In this document: positions 19,991-28,419 of the stretch, one piece after another
Numbering within the stretch: position 1 is the stretch's first letter
How the letters are laid out: the number at the start of each line of letters is the position of its first letter
From: Acetobacter persici JCM 25330
Lineage (GTDB): Bacteria > Pseudomonadota > Alphaproteobacteria > Acetobacterales > Acetobacteraceae
DNA: 45,499 bases
Direction: 5' to 3'
Assembly (NCBI RefSeq): GCF_000613905.1
Contig: NZ_BAJW01000026.1
Span: forward strand, 1 to 45,499
Notes under the pieces: generated by a model
What the model was told of the DNA's origin: nothing
Databases searched by the model: none
Seen by the model: only the letters and a program-made list of their open reading frames with translations
Program-made: the position numbers and the translations under genes

Positions 19991-21208
19991 AATGATGTGT
20001 CCGGTTTCCATGCCACCCATTGCGTGACACTCATGGCCGGACGAAAACCATGCAGGCGGCCAACATCTTCCATACGGGACACGGCAAGGCGCGTCAGGCT
20101 GCCGCCCCATTCCTGCACCGCCTGCATCAGCCGCACTTCCGTTTCCATCACCACGGCATTGACCACCATGCGGCCACCGGGTCTGAGGGCCGCCCACGCT
20201 GCCTCCAGCACCCCGGCACGGCTTGCACCCCCTCCCACAAAAACAGCATCAGGACAGGGAAGATTTTTTAAACCCTCTGGGGCACGGGCCTGCACAATCT
20301 GTAAATCGGGCACACCCAGATGCAGCGCATTTCGGGCAATCCGCGCGGCACGCTCTGGCACAGGTTCCAGCGTAATGGTGCGGCAGGTCTGGTCCGCCAG
20401 CATCCATTCAATACCAACGGAACCAGAACCACCGCCTATATCCCACAGCACCTCCCCGGCTCGCGGAGCCAGAGAAGACAGGGTCACGGCGCGGATTTCC
20501 CGCTTTGTCATCTGCCCGTCATGCTCAAAGCAGGAATCTGGCAGGCCAGACGCCAGAGGCAGACTGAAAGCACGTTTGTCTGGCACACTCTCCAGCGCAA
20601 GCAGGGACAGCCGCCCCGGCGTGCCCGGCACACCCTCTCGCGCCACAAAGTCATAACGCCGCTCGGCCGGGCCACCCAATGCTTCCAGACCATGGCAGAG
20701 CGTCCGCCCAAAACCTTCTTGCGTGAGCCATGCTGCAACCTGTGCCGGAGACTGTTCATCCGCGCACAGCACCAGCAGACGTGCGCCGGGCTGCAAAAAT
20801 GGCCGCATCCGCTGCAGGGAGCGCCCGCAAAGGGAAATCACCCGGCAATCCTGCAAGGCCCAGCCCAGCCGCGCACAAGCCAGAGAAACGCAGGATGGAG
20901 CAGGCAGACACAACATTTCTTCCGGCGGCACATGCCGGGCAAGCGTTGCGCCAACGCCGTAAAAAACGGATCGCCCGAGGCCAGCACCACAACCGGTGAG
21001 CCACGCGCGCCAGAACAGCATCTATGCCGTTTTGAAAAGGAGACGGCCAGACCAGCGTTTCTCCCTGAATCAGCTCACCCGCAAGGGCAAGGTGCCGCGC
21101 GCCCCCCACAACGTAGGCGGCCTGCGAGACCAGTGTGCGGGCCGCAGCACTCAGTCCCGCCACGCCCTCCTCCCCAATGCCAATCAGCGTCAGCCAGACC
21201 TCAGACAT
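19987..21208 (-). CDS. cobL: Precorrin-6Y C5,15-methyltransferase (decarboxylating), two frameshifts
   Basis: Bifunctional enzyme that methylates C5 and C15 and removes the C12 acetate carboxyl group. It joins a CbiE-like half (LIGIGEEGVAGLSAAARTL, then GDPFFYGVGATLA) and a CbiT-like half (DIGGGSGSVGIEWM). The reading frame breaks near 20993 (one base missing in CCGG) and near 20961-20966 (six A on the given strand; seven needed). The two losses together account exactly for the frame change. ATG 21208 matches the family start. Joined length is about 408 residues. It diverges from cobK and overlaps cobE by 4 nt. Confidence 0.9.
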
Positions 21209-21365
21209 CCACACCTCCAGCCTGTGCCAGTTTGTCTGTATAGCCGGTGTCATTTGCCCGAAAATCTGGCGGAGACATCAGACACGCCTCCGGCAGACAG
21301 TTTGCGGCCTGTCCGCTCTCTTCGCTATGGAGAGACGAATAGCGTCCTTCAGGATACAGTGTTGC

Positions 21366-22169
21366 ATGCGCCCCTCCGCCCCAACCTCTTTGCCCGTACT
21401 GATTCTGGGCGGCACAACAGAAGCTTCCGGCCTGTGCCGTCTGCTGGCCCATAATTCCGCCTTTGCGCCCACCCTCTCTCTGGCTGGCGTGACCAGTAAT
21501 CCGCATCTGCCAGAAATGGCTGTCCGGCTTGGTGGTTTTGGGGGCACAGATGGCTTGCAACACTGGCTGACGCAAAATGCCATTCAGGCCGTGATTGACG
21601 CCACACATCCGTTTGCCGCCACCATGAGCCAGCACGCTGCGACAGCCTGCGCGGCCCTTGGCCTGCCCCTGCTGCGTCTGGAGCGCCCAGCATGGAAACC
21701 TGTGCCGGAAGACACGTGGCATTCTGTAGCCAACCTGACTGCCGCAGCCAGCCTGCTGGCGGACCCGGCTGGTTTCGGGCAGCGGCCCATGCGGGTTTTT
21801 CTGACAACCGGACGCAAGGAGGTCGCGCCCTTCTGCAGGGCCCCGCAGCATACTTATCTGCTGCGCTCGATTGAGCCCCCGGACCCAGCCACGCTGCCCC
21901 CCAGCACGACCGTTCTTTCTGCACGTGGACCGTTTGATGAAGCGGCGGAACGAGCGCTCATGCAGGCACATCAGATCGCGTGTCTTGTCACTAAAAATTC
22001 TGGCGGCTCCGCAACCTTTCCAAAACTTGAAGCGGCGCGTGCTCTGGGGTGCCCGGTGATTATGATCGAGCGTCCTCCCCACCCGTCCTGCCCGCATGTT
22101 CAAACACCTGCGGAGGCTCTGCTCTGGCTCCAGACACATCAGACTGCTTCAACCTTGCGCGACGTATAA
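21366..22169 (+). CDS. cobK: Precorrin-6A reductase
   Basis: NADPH-dependent reduction of the precorrin-6A macrocycle. 267 residues with the nucleotide-binding start VLILGGTTEASGLCRLL, the family motif IDATHPFAATMSQHAATAC, FLTTGRKE and the C-terminal LVTKNSGGSATFPKLEAA. AGGA lies 11 nt before ATG 21366. It is the only forward gene between cobL and cobJ; its last 31 bp overlap the end of cobJ on the other strand, so the two converge. Confidence 0.93.
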   Translation: MRPSAPTSLPVLILGGTTEASGLCRLLAHNSAFAPTLSLAGVTSNPHLPEMAVRLGGFGGTDGLQHWLTQNAIQAVIDATHPFAATMSQHAATACAALGLPLLRLERPAWKPVPEDTWHSVANLTAAASLLADPAGFGQRPMRVFLTTGRKEVAPFCRAPQHTYLLRSIEPPDPATLPPSTTVLSARGPFDEAAERALMQAHQIACLVTKNSGGSATFPKLEAARALGCPVIMIERPPHPSCPHVQTPAEALLWLQTHQTASTLRDV

Positions 22170-22897
22170 AACCACGCCCCACCGTCCGGGCGCGGGATCA
22201 GATGGCTGGCGGCACCGCCAATCAGCACCAATGTGCTCATATCCGCCCAGGTTGCGTCCGCTTCTGCCAGTGTTGTCAGCCGCACGGCTTCATCCGCACG
22301 CCCAATGGCCCGCGCAAACGCGATGGGGACTGATCCGGGCAGGCAGACACGTAAATGGTCAAGCGCTTCCCCCAACTGGGTCGGGCGCGCCTTAGAGCGC
22401 GGATTATAGAGCGCAATAACAAAACCCGCATCCGCCGCCAGCGCCAGCCTGCGTAAAACAACTTGCCATGGCTTGAGATTATCAGAAAGGGACATCACAC
22501 AGAAATCACCGCCCAGCGGCGCACCAAGACGGGCGGCAGCGGCAAGAACCGCACTCACACCCGGCACAACCGTAATATCCAGCGCACGCCATGTCTGCGG
22601 GCCATGGTCCACAGCTTCAAACACTGCGCTAGCCATGCCGAACACCCCGGCATCCCCACCAGAGACAACCGCAACATGCCGCCCCTGCATAGCCAGTTCC
22701 AGCGCATGCCGTGCCCGGTCCAGCTCCTCCCGGTTATCCGAACAGTGCCGCACCACGGAGGCAGGCGCCTCCACCCGCTGCACATAGGGGCCATATCCCA
22801 CCAGATCCGTCGCACGGCTCAGCGCCTGAACCGCCTGCGGTGTGCGCTGAAGCACATTCCCCGGCCCAAGTCCGATAATGCTGACAGAGCCCGTCAT
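22139..22897 (-). CDS. cobJ: Precorrin-3B C17-methyltransferase
   Basis: Methylates C17 with ring contraction. 252 residues: SVSIIGLGPGNVLQRTP, DLVGYGPYVQRV, VSGGDAGVFGMASAVFE, VVPGVSAVLAAAARLGAPLGGDF and IALYNPRSKAR, which is the characteristic CobJ/CbiH segment. The ATG overlaps the cobI stop as ATGA (22894-22897), so it is coupled to cobI. A long in-frame extension upstream lies within cobI and is not real. Confidence 0.95.
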   Translation of the reverse strand: MTGSVSIIGLGPGNVLQRTPQAVQALSRATDLVGYGPYVQRVEAPASVVRHCSDNREELDRARHALELAMQGRHVAVVSGGDAGVFGMASAVFEAVDHGPQTWRALDITVVPGVSAVLAAAARLGAPLGGDFCVMSLSDNLKPWQVVLRRLALAADAGFVIALYNPRSKARPTQLGEALDHLRVCLPGSVPIAFARAIGRADEAVRLTTLAEADATWADMSTLVLIGGAASHLIPRPDGGAWFYTSRKVEAV

Positions 22898-23617
22898 CGC
22901 ACGCCCTTTCTGCCCGGCACCAGCGCCAGTGAAAAATAGGGCGCGGGCCCTTCCTGTTCCGCAAATGGCAGGCAGCGTGCCTCCGGTTGCGTGCCACGCT
23001 CTACATAAACAGCATCCGGCAAACGACCTGTCTGCTCCAGTGCCTTCCGCAATTTTGGCATATTCCGGCCAATCTTCATCACCACCGCCGCATCGGCCTT
23101 GTCCAGCCAGTGCGCCAGAGCCTCTTCCGGCATGGTGGCAGGTAGAACACACAGAACATCATCCCCGTGCGTCATAGGGCGCGCCGCCTGAGACCAGCAA
23201 CCGCTCATGGCGGAAATACCGGGCACAACCTGAGTTTCAAACTGAGTATGCAGACGGTCAAACAGATACATCGCGGACCCATACAGAAAAGGGTCCCCTT
23301 CACATAGCAGAGCAACGTCCTGCCCCTCTTCCAGAACCGCAGCAAGATCCTCCGCACAGCGATCATAAAACGCATGCATCTCGATATGGTAGCTTGGGTC
23401 TTTAACGGAAATTTCGGTGGTAAACGGATAAGCCAGCCGTATTTCCTGCGTTGCAGCAGCAATATGCGCCTGCGCGATGCGGCGCGCGTGCCCTGTGTGT
23501 CATGCCGACAGAAATAGGCCACAACCGGCACCCCTTGCAGGGTTTTAACAGCCCGCAGCGTCATCAGGTCCGCGTCCCCGGCCCCACGCCCACCACATGC
23601 AGCGTTCCGCGCGCCAT
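22894..23617 (-). CDS. cobI: Precorrin-2 C20-methyltransferase, two frameshifts
   Basis: Methylates C20 of precorrin-2. Reading across three frames gives [69 protein letters not shown] and a normal C-terminus. Breaks lie at 23576-23579 (four C where five are expected) and at 23491-23493 (three C where four are expected), both on the given strand. The ATG overlaps the cobH stop by one base (TAATG). Joined length is about 240 residues, normal for CobI. Confidence 0.9.
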
Positions 23618-24246
23618 TACTCCACCTCACTCGCCAGCGCATTGACAGCCGCCGCGGCCATAGCCACTTCCCCCCAGCCGCCCGTGCACAACAAGCCATG
23701 GGATATTCATGCCTTTTTGCAAGAACCTCCTTGGATTCCGCCGCCCCGACAAAGCCGACTGGCAAACCAATTACAGCCGCAGGTTTTGGCGCACCGGCAT
23801 CCAGCAGTTCCAGAAGATGGAACAGGGCCGTAGGCGCATTCCCGATTGCCACAACGGCCCCGGCCAGCTTTTCCCCCCACAAGTCCAGCGCTGCGGCAGA
23901 CCGGGTGTTGCCAATCTGCCGCGCAAGGTCTGGCGTGCGCGCATCCCGCAGTGCACACCACGGCATTATCCGCAGGCAGACGCGCACGGGTAATGCCATG
24001 CGCCACCATCTCGGAATCACACAGAACAGCGCAGGATTTTTTAAGGGATTTTCTTGCGGAAGAGACAAAATCCTCCGTCATCATCACGGATTGGGCTACA
24101 TTGACCATGCCACAGGCATGAATAATGCGGACAACAATCTGGGCCTGCTCGGCGGAAAAACTGCTTAAGTCCGCTTCTGCGCGAATGGTCGCAAAGGAGC
24201 GTTCATAAATGGCAGCGCCATCGCGGATATAATCATAAGGCTGCAT
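23617..24246 (-). CDS. cobH: Precorrin-8X methylmutase, two frameshifts
   Basis: Moves the C11 methyl group to C12, producing hydrogenobyrinate. Conserved segments: [15 protein letters not shown] (with the catalytic His), [40 protein letters not shown] and [18 protein letters not shown]. The first break lies around 23952-23960 (two bases missing or one extra in a GTGTG-like stretch). The second lies at 23670-23675, six C where seven would restore [22 protein letters not shown] 24246 is preferred because AAGGAG lies 9 nt upstream; ATG 24255 is too close to that site. It overlaps the cobG end by 14 nt. Confidence 0.9.
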
Positions 24247-25479
24247 TTTTAACATCTCCTTCAGACAGAACCTGTCTCACGACCTTTGCGCCATCACATT
24301 CCGGCACAACGCAGACGGGTTGATCCCCCGCGCGTCCGTTCCGGATCACGCCATATCCCTCCGCCCCGGCAACCAGCGTGACTGTCGCACGCCCCGGATG
24401 CGCACAGCCTTTGGCACACCCGGAGACGTGCATCTCCATCCCCTCCGGCAAAAGCGGCGCCAGTTCCAGCGCCAGTTGCCCTGTGTCGGTGGAAGCCTGC
24501 CCACATCCCGACGCACCAATGCAAGCATAGACCCGCAGGCGCGGATCAGTTGGGTGCATAACAAGTCCTGAAATTTCCGGCATTTTCTTTAATCCGCCAA
24601 AAATCAGGCTCCCCCACGGTGTCATGCGCAAAATGCCATCACCGGCCTGCGCAACATCTGCACAGGCCCGCAGCGTTGCTGCTGTCAGACGCCCCAGCGG
24701 CGCAGCCACCGCATAAAGATGGCCTGTCAGAGGCCCGGCCCGCTGGACCAGCGCACGACCGTGCTGCTTCTCTGTTCTGGCAGCATGTGCCCATGCAACC
24801 CCGATTTCTGCAAACAGTCTCTGGCCAACAGCAGCCATCCGCAAAGGGCGCATGGTCTCCCGGCATTTTATAAAAGCATTCGCCAATGCAAGAGCCGTCT
24901 GCACAGCCTCAGCCAAACCCTGCGGCTTTGAGCGGGCCTCACCACAGACAACGCGCCAGTCTCCCCGCTCAGAAGCCGGGTTTTGTACAGCCTGAAGCAT
25001 GATATCAGCCTGCAAAGACCCAACGGGAAAAAACCCACCGCCATCGACGCAAAACCCGAATTTATCAGGCAAAGCTGAAAGAGCAGGAGAGCCGATCAAC
25101 CCGGCCCTCAACGCCTCCGCACAGAGCATCGTCTCCCCGGCACAGGCCGGGTCCGCGCCCGCCAGAGGGGAGACCTGAAGTGCAAGCCGCCGTTCAGCAT
25201 CCGGGTCTGCCTGCCCGAGGCCCGCCTCCACCATCCGCTGCGGGAAAGCACGGGCCGCTTCCAGCGCGAACCCCCGCAACTGCACATTTCCTCGGTTGGT
25301 CAGGCTGATCTGCCCGTTGCCGTCCTGCTCCGCAACATTGGCCAGCAGGTGCGCCTGCGCTGCGGTTATCCGGCCCAGCGGCGGACGCACGCGTACCAGC
25401 CAGCCATCCGCCGCCTGCATGGGGGCAAACAGACCGGGGCACCATCCTTCACCACAGGGGTAGAAAACGCGGCAGACAT
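24233..25479 (-). CDS. cobG: Precorrin-3B synthase (oxygen-dependent), one frameshift
   Basis: Mono-oxygenase that hydroxylates C20 and forms the gamma-lactone; the marker enzyme of the aerobic cobalamin route. It is related to sulfite/nitrite reductases and has the [4Fe-4S] ligands in CIGASGCGQASTDT and SGCAKGCAHPG (C-x5-C and C-x3-C). Half-domains for substrate are seen as LVRVRPPLGRITAAQ and ISLTNRGNVQLRG. A break near 25441 separates the first residues; one extra A on the given strand gives KDGCPGLFAPMQAADGW. ATG 25479 has AAGGGTG upstream. First gene of cobG-H-I-J, behind the riboswitch at 25620-25846. Confidence 0.9.
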
Positions 25480-25619
25480 GAACACCCTTCAGTCAACACA
25501 CAGCGCAAGGCCGCATGGGGGTGTTCATCACAAGGCCATCAGGACAAACCAGACAGTAGCACGTTGACCCAACGCACCATCACGCTCCGGACACCCCGCC
25601 AGACATGACACTCAGCACA

Positions 25620-25846
25620 AAGATGGCAGGTCTCCTGGCTCATGACACAAAACCCCCGGCCCTCCGGCAGTTTTCGCCTGTTTCCGCCCTTCCCGGAGCA
25701 CGCTCCAGTGGGTCAACACTCCCAAAAACAAGAGTGCGGAAAACACGCCTGATGTCACATACAGTTGCGGGGGCAGCGACGGCCAAGAAACAGAAGGGTC
25801 CTCACCGTACTTCCCTTTTCATCCCCTGACGGGAACCATCTGCCCT
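25620..25846 (-). promoter_or_regulatory. Adenosylcobalamin riboswitch (cobalamin element)
   Basis: On the minus strand the B12 box AGCCAGGAGACCTGCC (25625-25640) is exact. Upstream are the other conserved blocks in the expected order: GGTTCCCGTCAGGGGATG, GGGAAGTACGGTGAGG, the CTGCCCCCGCAACTG core and a GTTGACCCACTGG arm. The element precedes cobG by about 140 nt, so cobGHIJ should be shut down when the coenzyme is plentiful. Confidence 0.95.
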
Positions 25847-25847
25847 T

Positions 25848-25876
25848 TGTTAAGCAGGCTCTCCGGTGGTTGTCAA
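25848..25876 (-). promoter_or_regulatory. Candidate promoter for the riboswitch-cobGHIJ transcript
   Basis: A perfect -35 TTGACA (25871-25876, minus strand) is followed by 17 nt and TTAACA, or 18 nt and TAACAA. Transcription would start just at the 5' edge of the riboswitch. The -10 match is poor, so placement rests on the -35 box and on position. Confidence 0.5.
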
Positions 25877-25891
25877 AACAGAGTGAACGCC

Positions 25892-25921
25892 CTGACACCC
25901 TTGAAAACGTCCCTCTATACT
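25892..25921 (+). promoter_or_regulatory. Sigma-70-like promoter for the aldo/keto reductase
   Basis: CTGACA (25892-25897), an 18-nt spacer and TATACT (25916-25921) match consensus at 10 of 12 positions. It lies 56 nt ahead of ATG 25977 and is back to back with the cob promoter. Confidence 0.55.
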
Positions 25922-25976
25922 GCCAGCACAAAACGGTCATCCGCGTTTACTCTTCACCCACACGGAGAACAGCTTC

Positions 25977-27031
25977 ATGCAGTATCGTCAACTTGGCCGG
26001 TCTGGCCTGCGTCTTTCTGCCCTTACCCTTGGTACCATGACATTTGGAGGAAAAGGGGACTTTGCAAAGACGGGGAATACCGACACAGCCGGGGCGCGCC
26101 GCCTGATTGACCTGTGCCTGGATGCGGGCATCACCATGTTTGATACGGCGGATATCTATTCCTCCGGGGAATCCGAAACCATTCTGGGAGAGGCCCTGAA
26201 AGGCGCTCGCAGGAAATTCTGGTCACGACCAAAGCCCGCTTTCGCACGCAGGACGGACCAAACGGGGCTGGGTCCTCCCGCCTGCATCTCATTACCGCGT
26301 GTGAGGCCAGCCTGAAGCGCCTCGGTCGTGACCATATTGATCTGTATTATCTGCATGAATGGGATGGTCAGACCCCACTGGATGAAACACTGGAAGCCCT
26401 TGATACGCTGACCCGTGCCGGAAAGATCCGCTATAGTGGCGTTTCTAATTTCTCCGCGTGGCATATGATGAAAGCGCTGTCCGTTGCTGAACGCAACAGG
26501 CTGATCGCCCCGGTATCCCAGCAGATTTATTATTCACTTCAGGCACGCGATGCAGAGTATGAGCTGCTGCCCGCGGCTGTGGATCAGGGGATTGGCGTAC
26601 AAGTCTGGAGCCCGCTGGCAGGGGGCCTGCTCTCCGGCAAGTATCGCCGTAATCAGCCAACACCCGCAGGACGCCAGCTTGAAAATTTTGGCGAACCCCC
26701 GGTGCATGACAAGGAAAAGCTTTTTGATATTGTGGAAGTGCTGCTTGCCATTGGGGAAGAGCATGGCGTTTCCGCAGCGCAGGTCGCTCTGGCATGGACC
26801 ATGCATCGCCCGGCCATTACCTCCGTCATTGTGGGCGCCCGCACGGAAGAGCAGTTGAAAGACAACCTGAAAGCCGCGGAACTCACGCTGTCGGAAGACC
26901 AGCTCAACCGCCTTAATCAGGCCAGCCAGCCTCCCCTGCTCTATCCCTACTGGCATCAGGCGAGCACCGCGGCAGACCGGCTCAGCCCGGCAGACCGTGT
27001 GCTGCTGGAACCATTCCTGAAAACACAGTAA
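25977..27031 (+). CDS. Aldo/keto reductase, one frameshift
   Basis: NADPH-dependent oxidoreductase with a TIM barrel, acting on carbonyl compounds. N-terminal MQYRQLGRSGLRLSALTLGTM, the catalytic Asp/Tyr region FDTADIYSSGESE, the Lys segment LVTTKARF, the His segment DLYYLHEWDG and the cofactor segment AITSVIVGARTEEQL are all present when a missing C near 26210 is supplied (ARQEILVTTK). Joined length is about 352 residues. GGAG lies 9 nt before the ATG. It belongs to the YajO/Tas-like group; the physiological substrate cannot be told. It stands between the cob promoter and panC, with 92 bp to panC. Confidence 0.87.
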
Positions 27032-27123
27032 GACGGCCCAGGACGGACAGTGGATTTCCCGGCAATCGTGCACAGGCCGGGCGGCCCTCTGTCCTGCGCT
27101 TTTACTGCAAACCGGGATGCGTC

Positions 27124-27963
27124 ATGAAGCTTGTAAGAACCAGACAGGAACTGACCGAGATTGTCACTCAGTGGCATAAGGACGGGGAGACAATCGGACT
27201 GGTGCCCACCATGGGGTCTTTGCACGAAGGCCATCTGACACTGGTGCGGGCGCTGGACGGCAAAGCCACCCGGCGGATTGTGACGATTTTTGTCAACCCG
27301 ATCCAGTTTAACAACCCGGATGATTTTCAGCTCTATCCGCGCGGTCTGGACGCGGATGAAGCCCTTCTGGCACAAACCGGCGTGGTGGATGTTCTGTACG
27401 CCCCGGATGAAACCCAGATTTACCCGCCCGGCTTCTGCACGCGCATTACCGTTTCCGGCCCGGACAAGATGCTGTGTGGCGGGGACCGCCCCGGCCATTT
27501 TGATGGCGTGGCAACAATCGTCACCAAGCTGTTCATGCAAACCCGTGCCGATATTGCCGCGTTTGGGGAAAAAGACTTCCAGCAGCTTTGCATTATCCGC
27601 CGGATGGTGACGGATCTGGACCTGCCCGTGACCATTCTGCCCGTGCCCACCGTGCGGGAAGCTGACCATCTGGCGCTATCCTCCCGCAACAGGCGGCTCA
27701 CCGCCGCCCAGCGCCAGCAGGCCGCCCATCTGCCACAGGCTTTGCAGGATTGTCTTGCCGCGCTGAAAGCCGGAAAACCCGTGGTTGCCACACTGGAGCA
27801 CTGCACACAAACCCTGAAAGACGCGGGGTTTATAGTGCACTATCTGGACCTGCGATCTGAAAAAACTCTGGCACCATCAGAAAAAGCTGACCCCGGCACC
27901 CGCCTGTTTGTCGCTGCCAGCCTTGGAGACATCCGGCTGATTGATAACATGCCGCTCGCCTGA
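27124..27963 (+). CDS. panC: Pantothenate synthetase (pantoate-beta-alanine ligase)
   Basis: ATP-dependent joining of pantoate and beta-alanine to pantothenate, the vitamin B5 precursor of CoA. 279 residues, normal length. Motifs: PTMGSLHEGHLTLV (HIGH-like nucleotide site), FVNPIQFNNPDDF, GRPGHFDGVATIVTKLF in the form GDRPGHFDGV, FGEKDFQQL and SSRNRRL. No panB or panD lies near. A RidA gene follows 31 bp downstream and is probably co-transcribed, since a terminator is found only after it. Confidence 0.96.
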   Translation: MKLVRTRQELTEIVTQWHKDGETIGLVPTMGSLHEGHLTLVRALDGKATRRIVTIFVNPIQFNNPDDFQLYPRGLDADEALLAQTGVVDVLYAPDETQIYPPGFCTRITVSGPDKMLCGGDRPGHFDGVATIVTKLFMQTRADIAAFGEKDFQQLCIIRRMVTDLDLPVTILPVPTVREADHLALSSRNRRLTAAQRQQAAHLPQALQDCLAALKAGKPVVATLEHCTQTLKDAGFIVHYLDLRSEKTLAPSEKADPGTRLFVAASLGDIRLIDNMPLA

Positions 27964-27994
27964 CACCACCGGTTAGAAAACAGGAAACACATCC

Positions 27995-28345
27995 ATGACC
28001 ATTACACGCCTTGACCCCGAAGAACGCCTGACCGGCGCTGTCATTTACAACGGGCTGGTGCATCTGGCCGGGCAGATTGCTGATGATGCCACTCTGGATG
28101 CGGAAGGCCAGATGGCCGATATCCTGCGGCAGGTGGATACCCTTCTGGCCAAAGCGGGCACAGATAAAAGTCGCCTGCTCTCCGTGCAGATTTTTCTGGC
28201 GGATATGAATGATATGGCAGGCATGAACCGCGCATGGGACGCCTGGCTGGACCGGGACAACAAACCCGCCCGCGCCACGGTCGAAGCAAAACTCGCCAGA
28301 CCGGAGTGGCGTGTGGAACTGACCGGTATTGCCGCGCTCCGATAA
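27995..28345 (+). CDS. RidA/YjgF/YER057c-family enamine/imine deaminase
   Basis: Small cytosolic trimer that hydrolyses reactive enamine/imine intermediates such as 2-aminoacrylate, protecting PLP enzymes. 116 residues. Arg93, in KPARATVEAKLA, matches the catalytic arginine of active RidA proteins. The shorter GLVHLAGQIADD start and the DMNDMAGMNRAWDAWL helix place it in a YjgF subgroup found next to metabolic genes rather than classical RidA. AGGAAA lies about 9 nt before the ATG. It follows panC and ends at a strong hairpin. Confidence 0.85.
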   Translation: MTITRLDPEERLTGAVIYNGLVHLAGQIADDATLDAEGQMADILRQVDTLLAKAGTDKSRLLSVQIFLADMNDMAGMNRAWDAWLDRDNKPARATVEAKLARPEWRVELTGIAALR

Positions 28346-28358
28346 CACTACACTCTTC

Positions 28359-28397
28359 AAAAAATGCAGGGTCTGCCAGAAAAAGCAGACCCTGCAT
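28359..28397 (-). terminator. Strong intrinsic terminator between convergent RidA and Hint genes
   Basis: A perfect 13-bp stem, 28364-28376 against 28385-28397, with an 8-nt loop. On the minus strand it is followed by TTTTTTG, so it is a standard terminator for the Hint gene. It may also stop forward transcription from panC-ridA, although the plus-strand tail is not T-rich. Confidence 0.88.
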
Positions 28398-28419
28398 CCC
28401 ATTTCAGACCTTCAGACTA

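Noticed and set aside
20955-21000. Programmed frameshifting in cobL at the run of six A/T
   Set aside because: Two separate losses are required, and many unrelated genes nearby show the same kind of break, so sequence error is more likely.
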